Shown one piece after another: positions 1 through 11,199 of a DNA stretch of 64,000 bases; positions within the stretch are counted from its first letter, which is position 1; every line of letters starts with the position of its first letter. Made by a program: the position numbers and the translations under genes. Under the pieces are notes generated by a model. The model saw only the letters and a program-made list of their open reading frames with translations. It had not been told where the DNA came from and searched no databases. The stretch comes from Viscum album (lineage: Eukaryota; Streptophyta; Magnoliopsida; Santalales; Viscaceae), in the NCBI GenBank assembly GCA_963277665.1, contig OY728125.1, positions 1,711,154,889-1,711,218,888 of the forward strand, written 5' to 3'.

Positions 1-1454
1 TTCAATAATAGTTAGGCTTTTCTCACCATATCCCTGTGGTATATTTCCTAGTGAATATCCTTCCAAAATATTGGGATTAAGAACAATTTAATTTCTAGGA
101 TTTGGAATATCATTACAATAAAGTTATTGACTTTGAGCCTCCAACTCAATATTCTCATCTATTGGATTCTCATGTCTAGGTACTCATGGTGCTTCATCTA
201 CTATTTCTAGAAGAACCACCATAACCGTTACTTTTCAAATAAGAGATTATTATGACCCTGATTTTTTTATTTATCATTCCTCAGATGAACTGAAATGACT
301 AAATGTATAATTATCTTCTCCCCCTAAGCATCAACAAATAACTTTTATTATTGATCTGCACTAACTGACAGAAAACTGATGTATAAGTTCCACCAAACAA
401 AAACAAGATTCTTCACAGTCCCAACATTTAATGTATTTCTGTTATGATATGATATACTAAAAAACATGTTGACAATCATTCTTTTCCTTCATAGAAAAAA
501 TAAACAATTCTTCCATTAGGATAATATCCCATCATCGCATCAATATAGAAATAATGGTTTAGATATCATATCATAAATCGACATAAATTAAAATTTATGT
601 GATTAAAAAGAAAAAACATGATATACATGTCTGGGTAAATGACTTTTTCAAGCGCAGTATTTCTAATAAAACCCCTAATTGAATAAATTTTAGCATCACT
701 CGATGGTCAAGAGAATGTTTTTTTAATACATTCTTGATAGTTATTGTTCCAAAAAAAGAAAACATAATATTCTTAGATGAATGTCTTCCATTACTGATAT
801 TTTTTAAATCAAATTGAAACTCCCCCTTATGGGAACAATATAGAATCTCAACCATTCCCATAGATGACAAAGAAAACTCAGAATCACTAATCTTAGAGAA
901 AATGGTGTATTCTTCAAATCCAAGACTAAATGAATCATTTTTGAAAAATTTATTTACTTCTATTTCATATTCCATTGGCATGCTATCTTGTCAGAAATCA
1001 TAAAATAAATCTTGAAAATGCACTTCTTCCTTAAGAGAAATACATATAGAGTATAGATAACAAAAATCTATTACATTTCCTTACCACACCTTATGATATT
1101 TCCTTGGAGCATGGATATTTTTGTCCAAATAATTATCTATAGATCATCATGATGTTTCTATCTCTAAAGATTTCGAGACTAAAGGGATTTAATGTTTAGG
1201 GTATCAAAACATGAGAATCAAATAATATAGTTACTATGTAAGCTGAGAGGATGAATAGGATAGGAAAAAAGAGAGCGGGAGATGGAAAATGGTTTTCTCA
1301 TTCGGATTGAGGATGTACTTATTATGTTTTTAATTTTAAAAATATAAATAAAATAAAATCTAAATTACATTATAAATTAAAACCTAATTGAATAAAACAT
1401 ATTAAATAAAGCTTACTAAAAAAATAGAGAGACTAGAAATAAATTAATAAACAA
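1..1454 (-). other. Region downstream of RNase H in copia element G; mostly unrecognised
   Basis: On the minus strand this lies 3' of the RNase H remnant of element G. In Sirevirus-like copia elements this position holds an env-like or non-coding region, then the polypurine tract and 3' LTR. Two minus-strand purine runs resemble polypurine tracts: the complement of about 315-327 (TTAGGGGGAGAAG) and of about 818-830 (AAGGGGGAG). I could not find a copy of the probable 5' LTR (6.34-8.65 kb) here, so the 3' LTR is probably outside the window or lost. Bases 1320-1440 are plain AT-rich. Apart from the orphan frame at 595-981, nothing else is recognised. Confidence 0.35.
595..981 (-). pseudogene. 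Unrecognised 128-codon open frame downstream of copia RNase H
   Basis: An open frame of 128 codons on the minus strand, long for this stop-rich AT background. It begins MPMEYEIEVNKFF and contains SDSEFSLSSMG and KKHSLDHRVMLKF. I do not recognise a family. It lies about 470 bp beyond the RNase H end of element G on the same strand, where Sirevirus-type elements may carry an env-like ORF. No convincing signal peptide or transmembrane segment is visible, so env-like is only a positional guess. It may equally be a chance open frame. Confidence 0.25.
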
Positions 1455-2210
1455 TCACTTAAACTGAAATATTCCTAACTCACCTTTAATAAAATTAAAC
1501 CTAGAACTGAAAATTTGTTTCGTAAAAATATCAACTAATTGATATGAAGTATTAAAAAATTCTATATAAATATCGATTTTAAGGACATGATATCTTAGAA
1601 AATGAGGTTGTATATCAGTGTGCTTAGTCCTAGAATGACACATTGGATTTTTTGAAATATTTATTGCACTTGTATTATCACATAAAATTGGTATACTATT
1701 AAGATTTATTCCAAATTATAGTAGAGCGTTTTTCATCTGTAATACTTGTGCACAACGACTGCCAACATTCACATTTTTTCCTCAGTGTTTAATAGGGAAA
1801 CATAGTGTTGTTTCTTACCAGACCACATAACTAAATATTTCCCTAAAAAGTGATAGGTTTATGTGGTACTTTTTCTATCTAATCTGAAACCTCCAATGTC
1901 AGAATTTGAATATGATATTATATTAAAATTAGATTTTTTTGGGTAAAGAAGAGATTGAAAAAAATACTTTTAAATTTCTAAAAAATATTTTAATAGTAGT
2001 AAGGGAGGATTGTTTTGGATTTGATTGAAATGCAGCACAAAGGAAAATAGAAAACATAATGTATGGTCTACTAGTAGTAAGATATAAAAAACTACTAATA
2101 ATACCTCTATATAACTAGATGTTAACTTGTTTTACAGCTTTATCCAAACTATGTTTTATATTGGTACACATAGGAGTTGTATATATCTTTCTATTCTCAT
2201 GTCCAAAGTT
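1455..2210 (-). pseudogene. Copia element G: end of RT and RNase H (decayed)
   Basis: Minus-strand translation, read through stops, follows a Ty1-copia RNase H. It has a segment like SFLYLTTSRPYIMFSIFLCA (end of RT connection), then DRKSTT, a serine-thymidine-rich core, and at 1643 down to 1455 an open 62-codon end with SRTKHTDIQPHFLR and YQLVDIFTKQI. The last matches the copia RNase H signature SRTKHIDIRHHF...LADIFTK. RNase H removes the RNA strand of the RNA-DNA hybrid during reverse transcription. Several in-frame stops and frame changes show it is dead. It is the 3' end of the coding region of element G. Confidence 0.85.
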
Positions 2211-2960
2211 TTCCAATAAATCAATAATAAATGTGGTTTTATTTAAAACATATCCAATTTATTTGGTAAATCTAGAATCCTAAAAAGAAATTTAGTTCTC
2301 CCAATATACTCATTTTAAATTCTTTTTGAATTAAATTTAAAAAATCATGGAAAATATTTTTATTAGTTAACCAAAAATTAACATCATCAACATAAAATTG
2401 AACTAATAAAATATTAGAACAAACAGTTTTCTTAAATTTTTTTGGATCGTTAAATAAAATAGTAAATCCATTTTTTTTAAAGAAATGAACTTCATTATTC
2501 ATACCTAGCTATATGTTCTTATTTGATCCCTAGAGAGCTTTAGTAAGTTAAATAATAGAGTTGGGTTTTTGAGGATTTTTAAAACTAAGAGGATGTCCAA
2601 CATAAACATCCCCCATCAAACAACCATTTAAAAAGGTTGATTTGAAATACATCTAATATAATTTAAAATTCATATGAGATGAATAAGCTAAAAGGATTTT
2701 AATAGAATATAATATAGCTATAGGGGATAAGGTATCATTATAATCTATACCTTCTTCTTGATTATATCCTTTAGTTATAAATATGGATTTATTTCAGGTT
2801 ATGATTTTTTGATCATCTTATATATCTCAAAATACCCCCTTGGTTCCTATAATTTGATAATTAGTTGGTCTCTCTACTAGTTCATAAAATTCAATCATTT
2901 TGAATTTTTTTCTCTCTTCTTTAATTTCTAATATACAAATTTCATCTTTCATGGCTTCTT
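2211..2960 (-). pseudogene. Copia element G: reverse transcriptase (decayed)
   Basis: The minus strand reads as a Ty1-copia RT (RVT_2) in several frames: KGYNQEEGIDYNDTLSPIA, then FLNGCLMGDVYVGHP, then an open frame 2502-2272 with VQFYVDD and SILGELNFFLGF. The catalytic box YVDD is intact at 2383-2394. Family equivalents are KGYxQxEGIDYxETFxPVA, SAFLNG and MSMMGELxFFLGLQ. RT makes cDNA from the element RNA in the virus-like particle. Stops at several points and a frame change after FKSTFLNG make it non-functional. It follows integrase and precedes RNase H, the copia order. Confidence 0.88.
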
Positions 2961-4230
2961 CAATAGTCTAAGGTTATAAATAAGATATAAGGGTAGAAAA
3001 TTCAACTAGGTTTCCAATATTTCTCCTAGTTCTAATTTCTATTTCTAGGTCTCCAATAATATTATCTAAGTGATGGTTATTTAGGGTTATAGACTATCTA
3101 GGAAAGAAAAATTCAGGTTCTTCATTATCTCATTCTTATGAACTGGACTAAACTTTATTAAATTTTTTTAAAAATAATCCGTAGTGATTTCAGGCCTCAT
3201 ATTATTAAAAGAGTCAACGACATCATCAGTTTGATTTTTATTTTTATTGAAATGGTCAGTTTCATCAAAATTCACATGAACCGATTCTTCAAAAATCACT
3301 GACTTTTTATTAAGCAATATATAAGCTTTAGAGGTAGTATAATATCCCAAAAAATATTCCTTCACTAGCCTTTGAAATGAACTTATCAAGGTTTTCCTTA
3401 GTATTAAAGATATACACCTTAAATCAAAACACTTTAAAGTAATTTACTTTAGGTTTTATATTATTCTAAAGTTTATAAGGTGTATTTTATAAAATTGGCT
3501 TAATGAATACTCTATTCATGATATTGTCGAATGTGATTATATCTTCTTCCCAAAAATAGGTAGGAAGACTATATTCATTGAGCAAAGTCAAAGACATTTC
3601 ATGAATAGGTCTATTTCTTATTTTAACAATTCAATTTTGTTGAGGTGTTCTTAGTGAAGAAAAGCAGTGTTTAGTACCTAAATTTTAGCGAAAAGAATTT
3701 AATTATTGATTCTAAAATTCTCCACCATGATCACTTCTCAATGAGAATATTTTTTAACCTTTCTCATTTTGAATAATTTTATAGCAACTTAAAATAAAGA
3801 AAACAACAAGTTTTAGTTTTAGAAAATAAATCCAAGAAAATATAGAATAATCATCTACTAATACATAAATATATAATTAAATAGACAATCATTATATCCT
3901 TGATGCTCTAAAAAAATCCTTATGTATATGTTTTAATGGATTAGATTTAGTAATTTTATTAATATATTTGAATGAATATTTGTACTTCTTGCTAATTTTC
4001 TATGCATTACAAAATCTACCATTATCTAATTTAAGATTAGGAAAATAAAAAACTAACTATTTTTAGACTATTAATGTAAAGAATAAATATTATAGTATCC
4101 AAGTATTCTTTTCCAAATCCATGATTCATTTTTCATAGAAGTTAAACATTGTACTTCCTATTTACACAAGGATTTTAAATCCAAGGTATAAACATTATCA
4201 GTTCATGGTGCTCTAAATTTTGTAAGTATA
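2961..4230 (-). pseudogene. Copia element G: GAG-pre-integrase and integrase (decayed)
   Basis: Minus-strand translation gives a decayed integrase. The core reads SLRSDHGGEF near 3710-3760 (second catalytic Asp in the family motif RSDNGGEF). Then come TPQQN, a degenerate catalytic-Glu region, LNEYSLPTYFWEEDI and, near 3300-3420, the C-terminal KASEGIFFG stretch of copia integrases. Integrase inserts the cDNA into the host chromosome. Many stops are present. The HHCC zinc-binding part upstream (about 4000-4200) is too degraded to place residues. The order protease-integrase-RT along the minus strand identifies copia rather than gypsy. Confidence 0.75.
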
Positions 4231-4640
4231 TATTTAAACAGAGAGCAATAATGGTAATAAAAATCAAAATAAAAACCAACATCACAAATTTTAGAAATAC
4301 TTTTCATATTTTTCTTTATCCCTTTCACTTGCAGTACTTTTTTGATTGATATAGTCTTTGGATCTCCAACAGTTCCAACTCAGTCTATTTTTCCATTGTC
4401 ATTGTCACCAAAAGTGAATAATCCTCCATCCATTGGAGTTAGTGTATGAATGTTTGATGGATCTCAAATCATATTCCTGGAATATTTAGTGTCCATATTA
4501 CATATTGTAGTTTTGTTCCTATGGCCTATTTCTTGCAAAATTATTTCAATAGATGTTTATTTTTGTACCCATATTTTCATTGGTGCAATAGTGTTAGCAA
4601 GCAATGATTTAGGAATCCAAATATATATTATGTTTCCATA
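4231..4640 (-). pseudogene. Copia element G: spacer and aspartic protease (decayed)
   Basis: Read on the minus strand, 4640-4540 gives IWVPKSLLANTIAPMKIWV, the short linker that precedes protease in Sirevirus-like copia polyproteins. It continues with a damaged catalytic region aligned to LDSGCSRHMTGD, where CSRNM survives and the catalytic Asp is lost. Then LTPMDGGLFTFGDNDNGKI and SISKICDVGF follow (family: LTPKDGGxVTFGDNxKGKI and SISQLCDKG). The protease would cut the Gag-Pol polyprotein. At least one stop lies in the active-site region. The opposite-strand open frames here are shadows. Confidence 0.8.
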
Positions 4641-4869
4641 ATTCATATCACTTGATTTTGATAAACTATTATAAATAAATTATATTTTAATAAAACTAAT
4701 TTGATGATTTTTCAAATAATAATTATTAGTGACTTGGCCTTTTGTTCCACAATGAGAATAGATTTCATTTTTAGAATTGGGAATAAAATTGTTTTTATAA
4801 AATTTTTATTTCCCACCCTTTCTCCCTATACCAACTATTTCCATTTTAATGAAATTCATTTCAAGAATT

Positions 4870-5795
4870 TCATTTTAAGAATTTTATCCTTTAGTAAAAA
4901 CAAGAGAAGCACACCTATAAGATTCTACTTCATCCTATAGCTTCTTGATTTTATTTTCATGATTGATACTGTCTGATGTAGAGGAATTGAACTTTTCGTG
5001 TAACTCTTGATGTAGTTTTATCATGGTATCTCTTTGACATAAAACAAAATTGTGAATATTCTTTAATGATTTTTGATTATTTAATATGGAATCATATTTT
5101 TCTTTTAATATTGAATAATAGGTAGTTAATTTATCATTTGAGTAACTACAAGTATCAGAATCAGAAGATTAATAAGTTTTTACTTTTTCCTCTTCATCCA
5201 TAAAGAACATTATGGCCTTTAGATTTGATTTCTTCTTCCTTGAATCAGGCTTTGTAGGGCTTCCAAAGTATTCAAATACAATCCATTTATTTTTCATTTA
5301 TCTTTTCTATTTATGCTCATAATCATCGTTTTTCTGATATTTATTTTCTATTCTCTTTCATTAATCTTTTAGTTGAGTGAAAATAGGTCTGTTATGACCT
5401 CATTTTTTCATTCATACGGCCATGCTTCTCTCGGTTATTTGTCAAACTTCCTGAATAATATTATGAACCCTCTTTTGCTCTTGTAAAACTATCTGAACTT
5501 TCTAAGTAGTTGGGAATGTTCCATTTCAGAATCAGATGAATTTGAATTCTTTTCTTCTTTGACTTCCTATTGGTTTTTTCTTTTATTCTTCTAAGATGTC
5601 ACTTTCGGAGTAGTAATTTATTTCCTAACAATAATATAATGATCTCTAGATTTATCTCGCATATCATCTTTATAGATCATATGTGTACCAATTAGTTATT
5701 TAATTATCTTATCTTTGATAGGCGGTAATTATCAAATAATAGCATATATTCCATTCAACTTAAAGGGCAGTACACTCATTACATTCAATACTTGA
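4870..5795 (-). pseudogene. Copia element G: Gag C-terminal part, knuckle remnant and coiled coil
   Basis: From about 5230 down to 4900 the minus strand translates, with two stops, as an acidic start (FMDEEEKVKTY, then SSDSDTCSYSNDKL) and a heptad-like helical stretch (YSILKEKYDSILNNQKSLKN, then IKLHQELHEKF). This matches the coiled-coil segment between the two zinc knuckles in Sirevirus and Tork type Gag proteins. Around 5370-5420 a fragment like KK-stop-GHNRP may be the first zinc knuckle, badly damaged. 5430-5795 is degraded coding sequence with no clear motif. Such coiled coils mediate Gag assembly in related elements. Confidence 0.65.
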
Positions 5796-6239
5796 TCAAC
5801 TTTGTTTTATAGGTGCACCTAAGGATGTAACATTATTGATAATTTCTATAATTATTACATTTATATGTGTTATGATTTCACCATCTAACATTCTAAATAT
5901 ATAAAATTTTAGCTTTTTTGTAGCATGTCTCATCTTCCTAACATTATCTATTCCTTCATAAGCAACTAAAATAGTTTTCCACATTTCATAGGCTATGGTA
6001 CATTGAGATATATGATTGAACTCATCTGGTCCAAGACCATTAATAATATCATTCATTTCCTTTGAATTTATGTTGTATTTGGATTCTAATGCAGCATCCC
6101 ATGTTTCTGGTTTTTTAGGAATTTCATAAGGAGTAATGATTTTTGAATAATCGCTAAATCCAAGATTATTTAGATAGATAATCATCCTTGATTTCCAACA
6201 TCCATAATTTTCATGATTAATATTTGGATCATGTACCAT
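5796..6239 (-). pseudogene. Copia element G: Gag N-terminal domain (UBN2 type)
   Basis: An open 147-codon minus-strand frame begins at the natural Gag start MVHDPNINHENYGCWKSRM. It continues with the UBN2/Retrotran_gag hallmarks: NSKEMNDIINGLGPDEF, HISQCTIAYEMWKTIL, YEGIDNVRKMR and KLKFYIFRMLDGE. These correspond to the family pattern NAKAxNAIxNGVDPxEF...ISxCxTAKEAWxxLxxxxEGT. Gag forms the virus-like particle. The start codon lies about 85 bases inside the primer-binding site at 6325-6337, the expected distance. After GAPIKQS the frame is broken. This is the best preserved protein segment of element G. Confidence 0.88.
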
Positions 6240-6324
6240 TTACACCCCTTCTCTAGGATCATTTATTACCATATTTGTATAGTCCTTATATTTTTTAGCT
6301 TGCTATAGTTTTATCCAAAAGCTC

Positions 6325-6337
6325 GGCTCTGATAAAA
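6325..6337 (-). promoter_or_regulatory. Primer-binding site of copia element G
   Basis: The complement reads TTTTATCAGAGCC, matching the plant initiator tRNA-Met primer site TGGTATCAGAGCC at 10 of 13 positions. It lies just upstream of the gag start on the same strand and just inside the probable 5' LTR, which fixes the direction and the 5' boundary of the element. Confidence 0.75.
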
Positions 6338-6339
6338 TT

Positions 6340-8650
6340 TTTTAGGTCTGAATATACAGAGTAACACAAGAGGGGGGTTAATTTTTTCTTTTCAAAAACA
6401 TCCAAAATTATGGATTTTGACACCCATTGTTATTTATGCAGATATGCAGTGTTTTTATTCTTTATGAAAATGTGCAATGGATAAACAGAAGTAAAGAACA
6501 CTACTTTTTATAGTGGTTTGGGGATTAAAGACCCCCTAGTAAACTCTACCAATCACTCCCTATGCGATCTTGGTAAATTCCACTAGTATAGTCCTCTTAT
6601 CACAAGACCAAGAATCGACAACTAAGTACATGAAATTGAAACCATACCAACAATACGTATTATAAATATATATGGTTTTATAATTAAGAACCGGTTATCA
6701 AAATCTTATATCGAGAAGTGGGTACTACACTACAAGTGAGTATGATAAGTTGAAACTCTAATAAATAAAAAGTGATTGATTTAAGTGCTTCATATTGATC
6801 TTCACAATTGTATCAGCATGAAAATAACAATTGATGGATCTTATTCTTCAGAAAATAGTATTTTTAAGAAAGAATCCTTATGAACCTTTACTTATTGCAC
6901 AATGATCATTAATAAGGTACCAAGTAATATAGTAGTAACAGACATACAATAGAATGATGAATACAATGTATTTCACCAATGTGTTTTCCTTTTCTAGAGT
7001 TTTTTGTTATTTTCAACAGTGTAAAAGATTTCCAATAATGTAGTCTGATATGCATGAATCGTTTATCACACACACGTATATATAACTAATAACTTACCTC
7101 AATATTGTAGATCCAAAAGAATAACCCGATTGATTATGGAAATTAATATTCCATTCTACTAGAAGAGTATTAACTTCCCATAGATATAAGATATATTTTC
7201 TCTGATAAACATTGTTCTTTGAAACAATCAAAATGATCCTTGAATCAGTATTTAATTTTGACTTGATCGTTGTAACAATCACATATTGAAAATGCAGCTT
7301 GAAAAAAATTCATAGTTGAGAACACAACGTAGGGTTGATATGCATAGTGTAGGGTTACATTACAAAGTATAGGGTTCTATTGTGTAGAATAGGGTTCATT
7401 TTCGCAGCATAGGATTTTATTGCATATCGTAGGGTTCCTTTTCATAGTATAACATTCCTTTTCATAGTGCATGGTTCATTTACCATACTTTCATCTTCAC
7501 ATAACATGGGGAAGAAAATTAGCGTAGGGATGATAATCCATACATTTATCTTCAGCAGCATAAAATCCTGAATATAGCATTGATTAACCATACGTTCAAC
7601 TTTTCTGCAAGTATGATATGAATAGTAAATCTAGCCTCCAACATAGGGTTGTTGATCCATACATTTGAAGATTCTCCAAATGTAACGATGTTGACCCAAA
7701 TGAAAACTGCTTTAGCATAACATAGGGTTGATACCATATGTAATCATTTCACTTATCAGTTTAACGTAGGGTTGATACCATATTAATAAATTCCTTAAAA
7801 CTGAATGTAAATTCTTGAAGAACTCACTCAACAAAACTTAATTAGAAAATAAAAAAGGGTATATTTGAACATCGAAATCATCATAAAATATAGAGTATTG
7901 TTGAGACAATATAGGCCCAACTATGTGGTGATCTTCTGCGAATATCGATGATCGGTTCAATGAAAAAGACTTGTGCGATGATGATCTTTTCTTAAACTGA
8001 GGTTCAATTTTCTAAATTCCTACGATGTTCTATTTTTTTTGGGTAAATGGTGTTTTATCAGTGATGAAGATGGGTTCCGGTAGGTGGATCTCACTACAAA
8101 ACTTGTATGATGTAGGGTATTTTTCCTAAAATGACAATAGTGAGGTTGAAGGATCCTAATGTGATGGGGTCTTGAAGTTGCAGAGGGATGATGGGTGGTG
8201 GATTCTCATTCCATAAAATTGGATATAAGGTATATGATATATTCTTTCAATGGGAATCGCTCTAATTGACACATTTTTTAGTTTTTTTGACCCATGGTGA
8301 TTCATTGGTGATGGGATTGATTCATTGATCTTTTTGAATTTAAAATTTGTGATTTATGTTGTATTTCTCTCTTGGTTTTGAATTTTGAATTTTGGTGGTT
8401 TTTTTGAATCTACTGGAATCTGTGGTCACCTCTATACTATAATGTGGCCTTTGTAAAATTACAAAAAAGGGATCTGAAGGCAGAAGAAAACTATGTAGTT
8501 GATAACACTCACGATGGAGACCTAAGTTTTATTTGGAAGTCTCCTGGAAATTGAAGGGATTATTGTAATTATGAGTGAATTAGGGATTATGTTTATAGAA
8601 TAGGGTTCTAGGGAGAGTAAAATTAATATTTTTTAAAGAGTAATTTAATG
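6340..8650 (-). repeat. Probable 5' LTR of copia element G
   Basis: The sequence beyond the primer site has no coding signal. Next to the primer site it has the stretch ACACAAGAGGGGGGTTAATT (about 6364-6385), which I recall from ends of plant copia LTRs. The region is richer in C and G than the AT-rich DNA beyond about 8650 and contains the 20-bp array at 7326-7485. More dispersed copies of the array core, with the form AACRTAGGGTTGATACCAT, lie near 7640, 7719 and 7763. The outer boundary is uncertain because no second LTR copy was found in the window. The short open frames here are not coding. Confidence 0.55.
7326..7485. repeat. 20-bp tandem repeat array, eight degenerate units
   Basis: The core AGGGTT recurs at exact 20-base steps: 7331, 7351, 7371, 7391, 7411 (AGGATT), 7431, 7451 (AACATT) and 7471 (ATGGTT). 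A typical unit is AGTGTAGGGTTACATTACAA. The first six units share the core best and the last two are decayed. The array lies within the probable LTR of element G. The spacing never slips, so the units arose by tandem duplication and have changed only by substitution. Confidence 0.85.
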
Positions 8651-10029
8651 CTTAAGTATATAATTGAATGGTGGATGCGGTACGTCTATAAATATTAATG
8701 TAAGGGATCTTTTTTAAACAAATTGACATTTTTCAAAAATTAAATATATCTTTCAAGGTCCCAAGGCTCCAAAATAAGAAATAATATTAGGAACACACTT
8801 CATTGTTCAACTAAGATAAAAAATTTAATTCAATAAACATTTCTAAATGTTTCAATGCTTTTACACTAGGGTACTAGGTTAATCATAATTTATCACTTTT
8901 ACTTTTACCGTAATAATTTATTTTTGAAATTAGGAATTAGTTTTAAAGATATAAATTAAAATTTTACTTATTACCTAATTTGAATTTTATATTTTAAAAT
9001 TTAAAAAAAACTCTAATAAAATTACTATAATTATGAAAGGTTAACTTTAAATAAAAATACTTTAATACATAACATTGTTTTTTTAAAAATAACGTTAGTC
9101 AGATTTTAAATTAATATATATGATAAAATTATCATGGTTACAGATTATAAAGAAATAAATTTATTTATTATTAATAGACTAAAATGTATTTGGCTTCAAT
9201 GGAAAAAAATCTCAAACCATACCTTTAAAATAATTTGATTTAAAGAGAAGACCAAATACATTTATTATATTAAAGTGAAATTTTACATTATTTCAAAAAA
9301 TGTTTGGTATATGTTTTGTTTATACAAATAATATTTTAAAATGATTAATTTTATTCCTTAATTTTATATGTTATTATTTTAATCGGTTTTATGTATTATA
9401 GGTTATTCATACAAAGTGTTAAAATCATGGAAATTATATTTTTTGTAAATCCCATATTTTAGGACTAAAAATCATCCTTTTTAGAAAATGATCAAAAATT
9501 AATTATAAGTTAATTTTGATATGATAAATTAATAAATAAATATTATTTTATTAATTTAAAATATCAAAATTTATTAATTCAATTTTTTCTATTAAAATCA
9601 TTAAATATAATGGAAAACTATTTTTTATTAGGTAAAGACATTTTCAAATATTAAATATTATTATTCTTATTTCATATCAACTACAATATAAATTAGTGTC
9701 AAAAAATTATTAATATGACATATAATTTATCAATAATAACATGTTTATTTAAATAGCTTGTTTTCTAAAACAAAATTGATCTTAGTAGTCATTTTAGGTA
9801 AACTAATTGAATTTATTTCATATTATAAGAATCTTTTATTTTCACTATAAATTTATTTCATAAATGATTTAATCTTATTTATTTTTTCAAATTCAATTAC
9901 TAGTTCTTAATGGTCATACATAAGCATTTAAATTTTATCTCAATGTATCATTGTTTTTTTATATGTAGTTTTACATACAGAGAAATCAATTGATGAAATA
10001 GAATTATTTAATGATAATAATATATTATA
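8651..10029. other. AT-rich DNA with no recognised feature
   Basis: Very AT-rich sequence with homopolymer runs. By position it should contain the RT and RNase H of copia C (whose integrase linker ends near 10,030 on the minus strand), but no RT or RNase H motif was found in any frame. It may be deleted or replaced by LTR-like filler. Confidence 0.4.
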
Positions 10030-11185
10030 ATTTCAAGGTGTTATAATGATAAAGTAAAATGATATAATATTAAATGGAATTAATATTAAGAAGGTACATT
10101 GACCCTCTTTACTTTATTTGTAGTGAGATGGTATTCATCAACAACAATATAGGGATCATAATTTTACTTAAAATTAAAGTTCAAATGAGGCTAGGAATCC
10201 TATTGAGGATAAAATGGAGAGAGCTCAATAGGAGCCTCAAACTAAACTGGATACCCAATATGAGAATCCTTTGATCAAGGTGCATTAAAATTATTTTAAT
10301 GTAAGACTTATACTTAGGATAAACTGATTCATTGAATATAACATCATGGATGATTATACATTTTTATAGACTAGTTAAATGACCCAAATCATATTTCCCT
10401 TGTAACCTTCAGAATATCCTATGAATAAGAAATTTTGTTCTCTAGGTTCCAATTTATTGGTTATAATATGGTAGTAGGCTGTGCAGCCAAAAAATCACAT
10501 ATTATTTTAAAAAAGAGTAAAATTACACCAATATTATTATGAAGTTTTAAACTAATTATTTTTAAATTCACATATAAAAGTATGGAAAATCTTTGTAGTT
10601 TCCTCGTTTTTTTCATGAAGTCTTGGGTATTCTTGAACATTCAAGCATGTTATGGACCTACTTAAAAATATTGTAGTTCATTTTCACTGATAGATTTTTT
10701 GGGGATTTTGTCTAATAGTATGATTTCTAAAAATTCATGAAGACTCATATAATTGAATAAAATCAACTAAAAATATTAAAAACCACTATCAATTGTCATT
10801 ATTTTAATATTTATTCATGTTTGGCTTTAAATATATGATTTTAGGTTCTAAATTTATCAATTATATTATATTTTTTAATAAAGATCCAAAATTCCCAAGA
10901 AATTTCATCTATGAAGATAATGAATTATAAACCTCCATTATGGGAAACTGTCCTTGTATGACCCCAAAATTCAAAGAAAATGAACTCTAATGGGTGGTTG
11001 GATTTAAAAGTGGATCTAGTAAAACTCACACTCTTGGACTTACTCAAAATAAAATAATTATAGAAGGTGAGATTGTTAGGTGTTATATCATTTAGAAAAC
11101 ACCATTTACATAATTCATATAGTCCCTCAGAGATAACACGACCTATCTTCCTATTCCATAACATAGTATTGTCATAATTAGTGAC
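10030..11185 (-). pseudogene. Copia element C: GAG-pre-integrase and integrase (decayed, 3' half of a split element)
   Basis: The minus-strand frame 11,164-10,925 reads MLWNRKIGRVISEGLYELCK, then FEFWGHTRTVSHNG. This is the copia pattern LWHxRLGHxSExGLxELxK...SDLWGPxRxxSHGG: the GAG-pre-integrase zinc finger followed by the first catalytic-Asp region, where the Asp is lost. Further down, with stops, come the integrase C-terminal pieces FLFIGYSEGYKGN and HDVIFNESVYPK (about 10,310-10,450). Integrase would insert the element cDNA. The frame stops at the left edge of gypsy B. The matching gag and protease are found on the other side of B at 33.4-34.7 kb, so B appears to have landed between protease and integrase. 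Confidence 0.8.
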
Positions 11186-11199
11186 ATATTATAGAAACC

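Noticed and set aside
2272..2502. Possible endogenous pararetrovirus RT because of the YVDD-like box
   Set aside because: Flanking motifs (SILGELNFFLGF, SRTKHTDIQPHF, Sirevirus-type Gag and protease) and domain order are those of a copia retrotransposon; no movement or coat protein motif is seen.
7326..7485. CRISPR-like or telomeric array
   Set aside because: Units are contiguous at a 20-base period with no spacers, and the period and sequence do not match the plant telomere repeat TTTAGGG.
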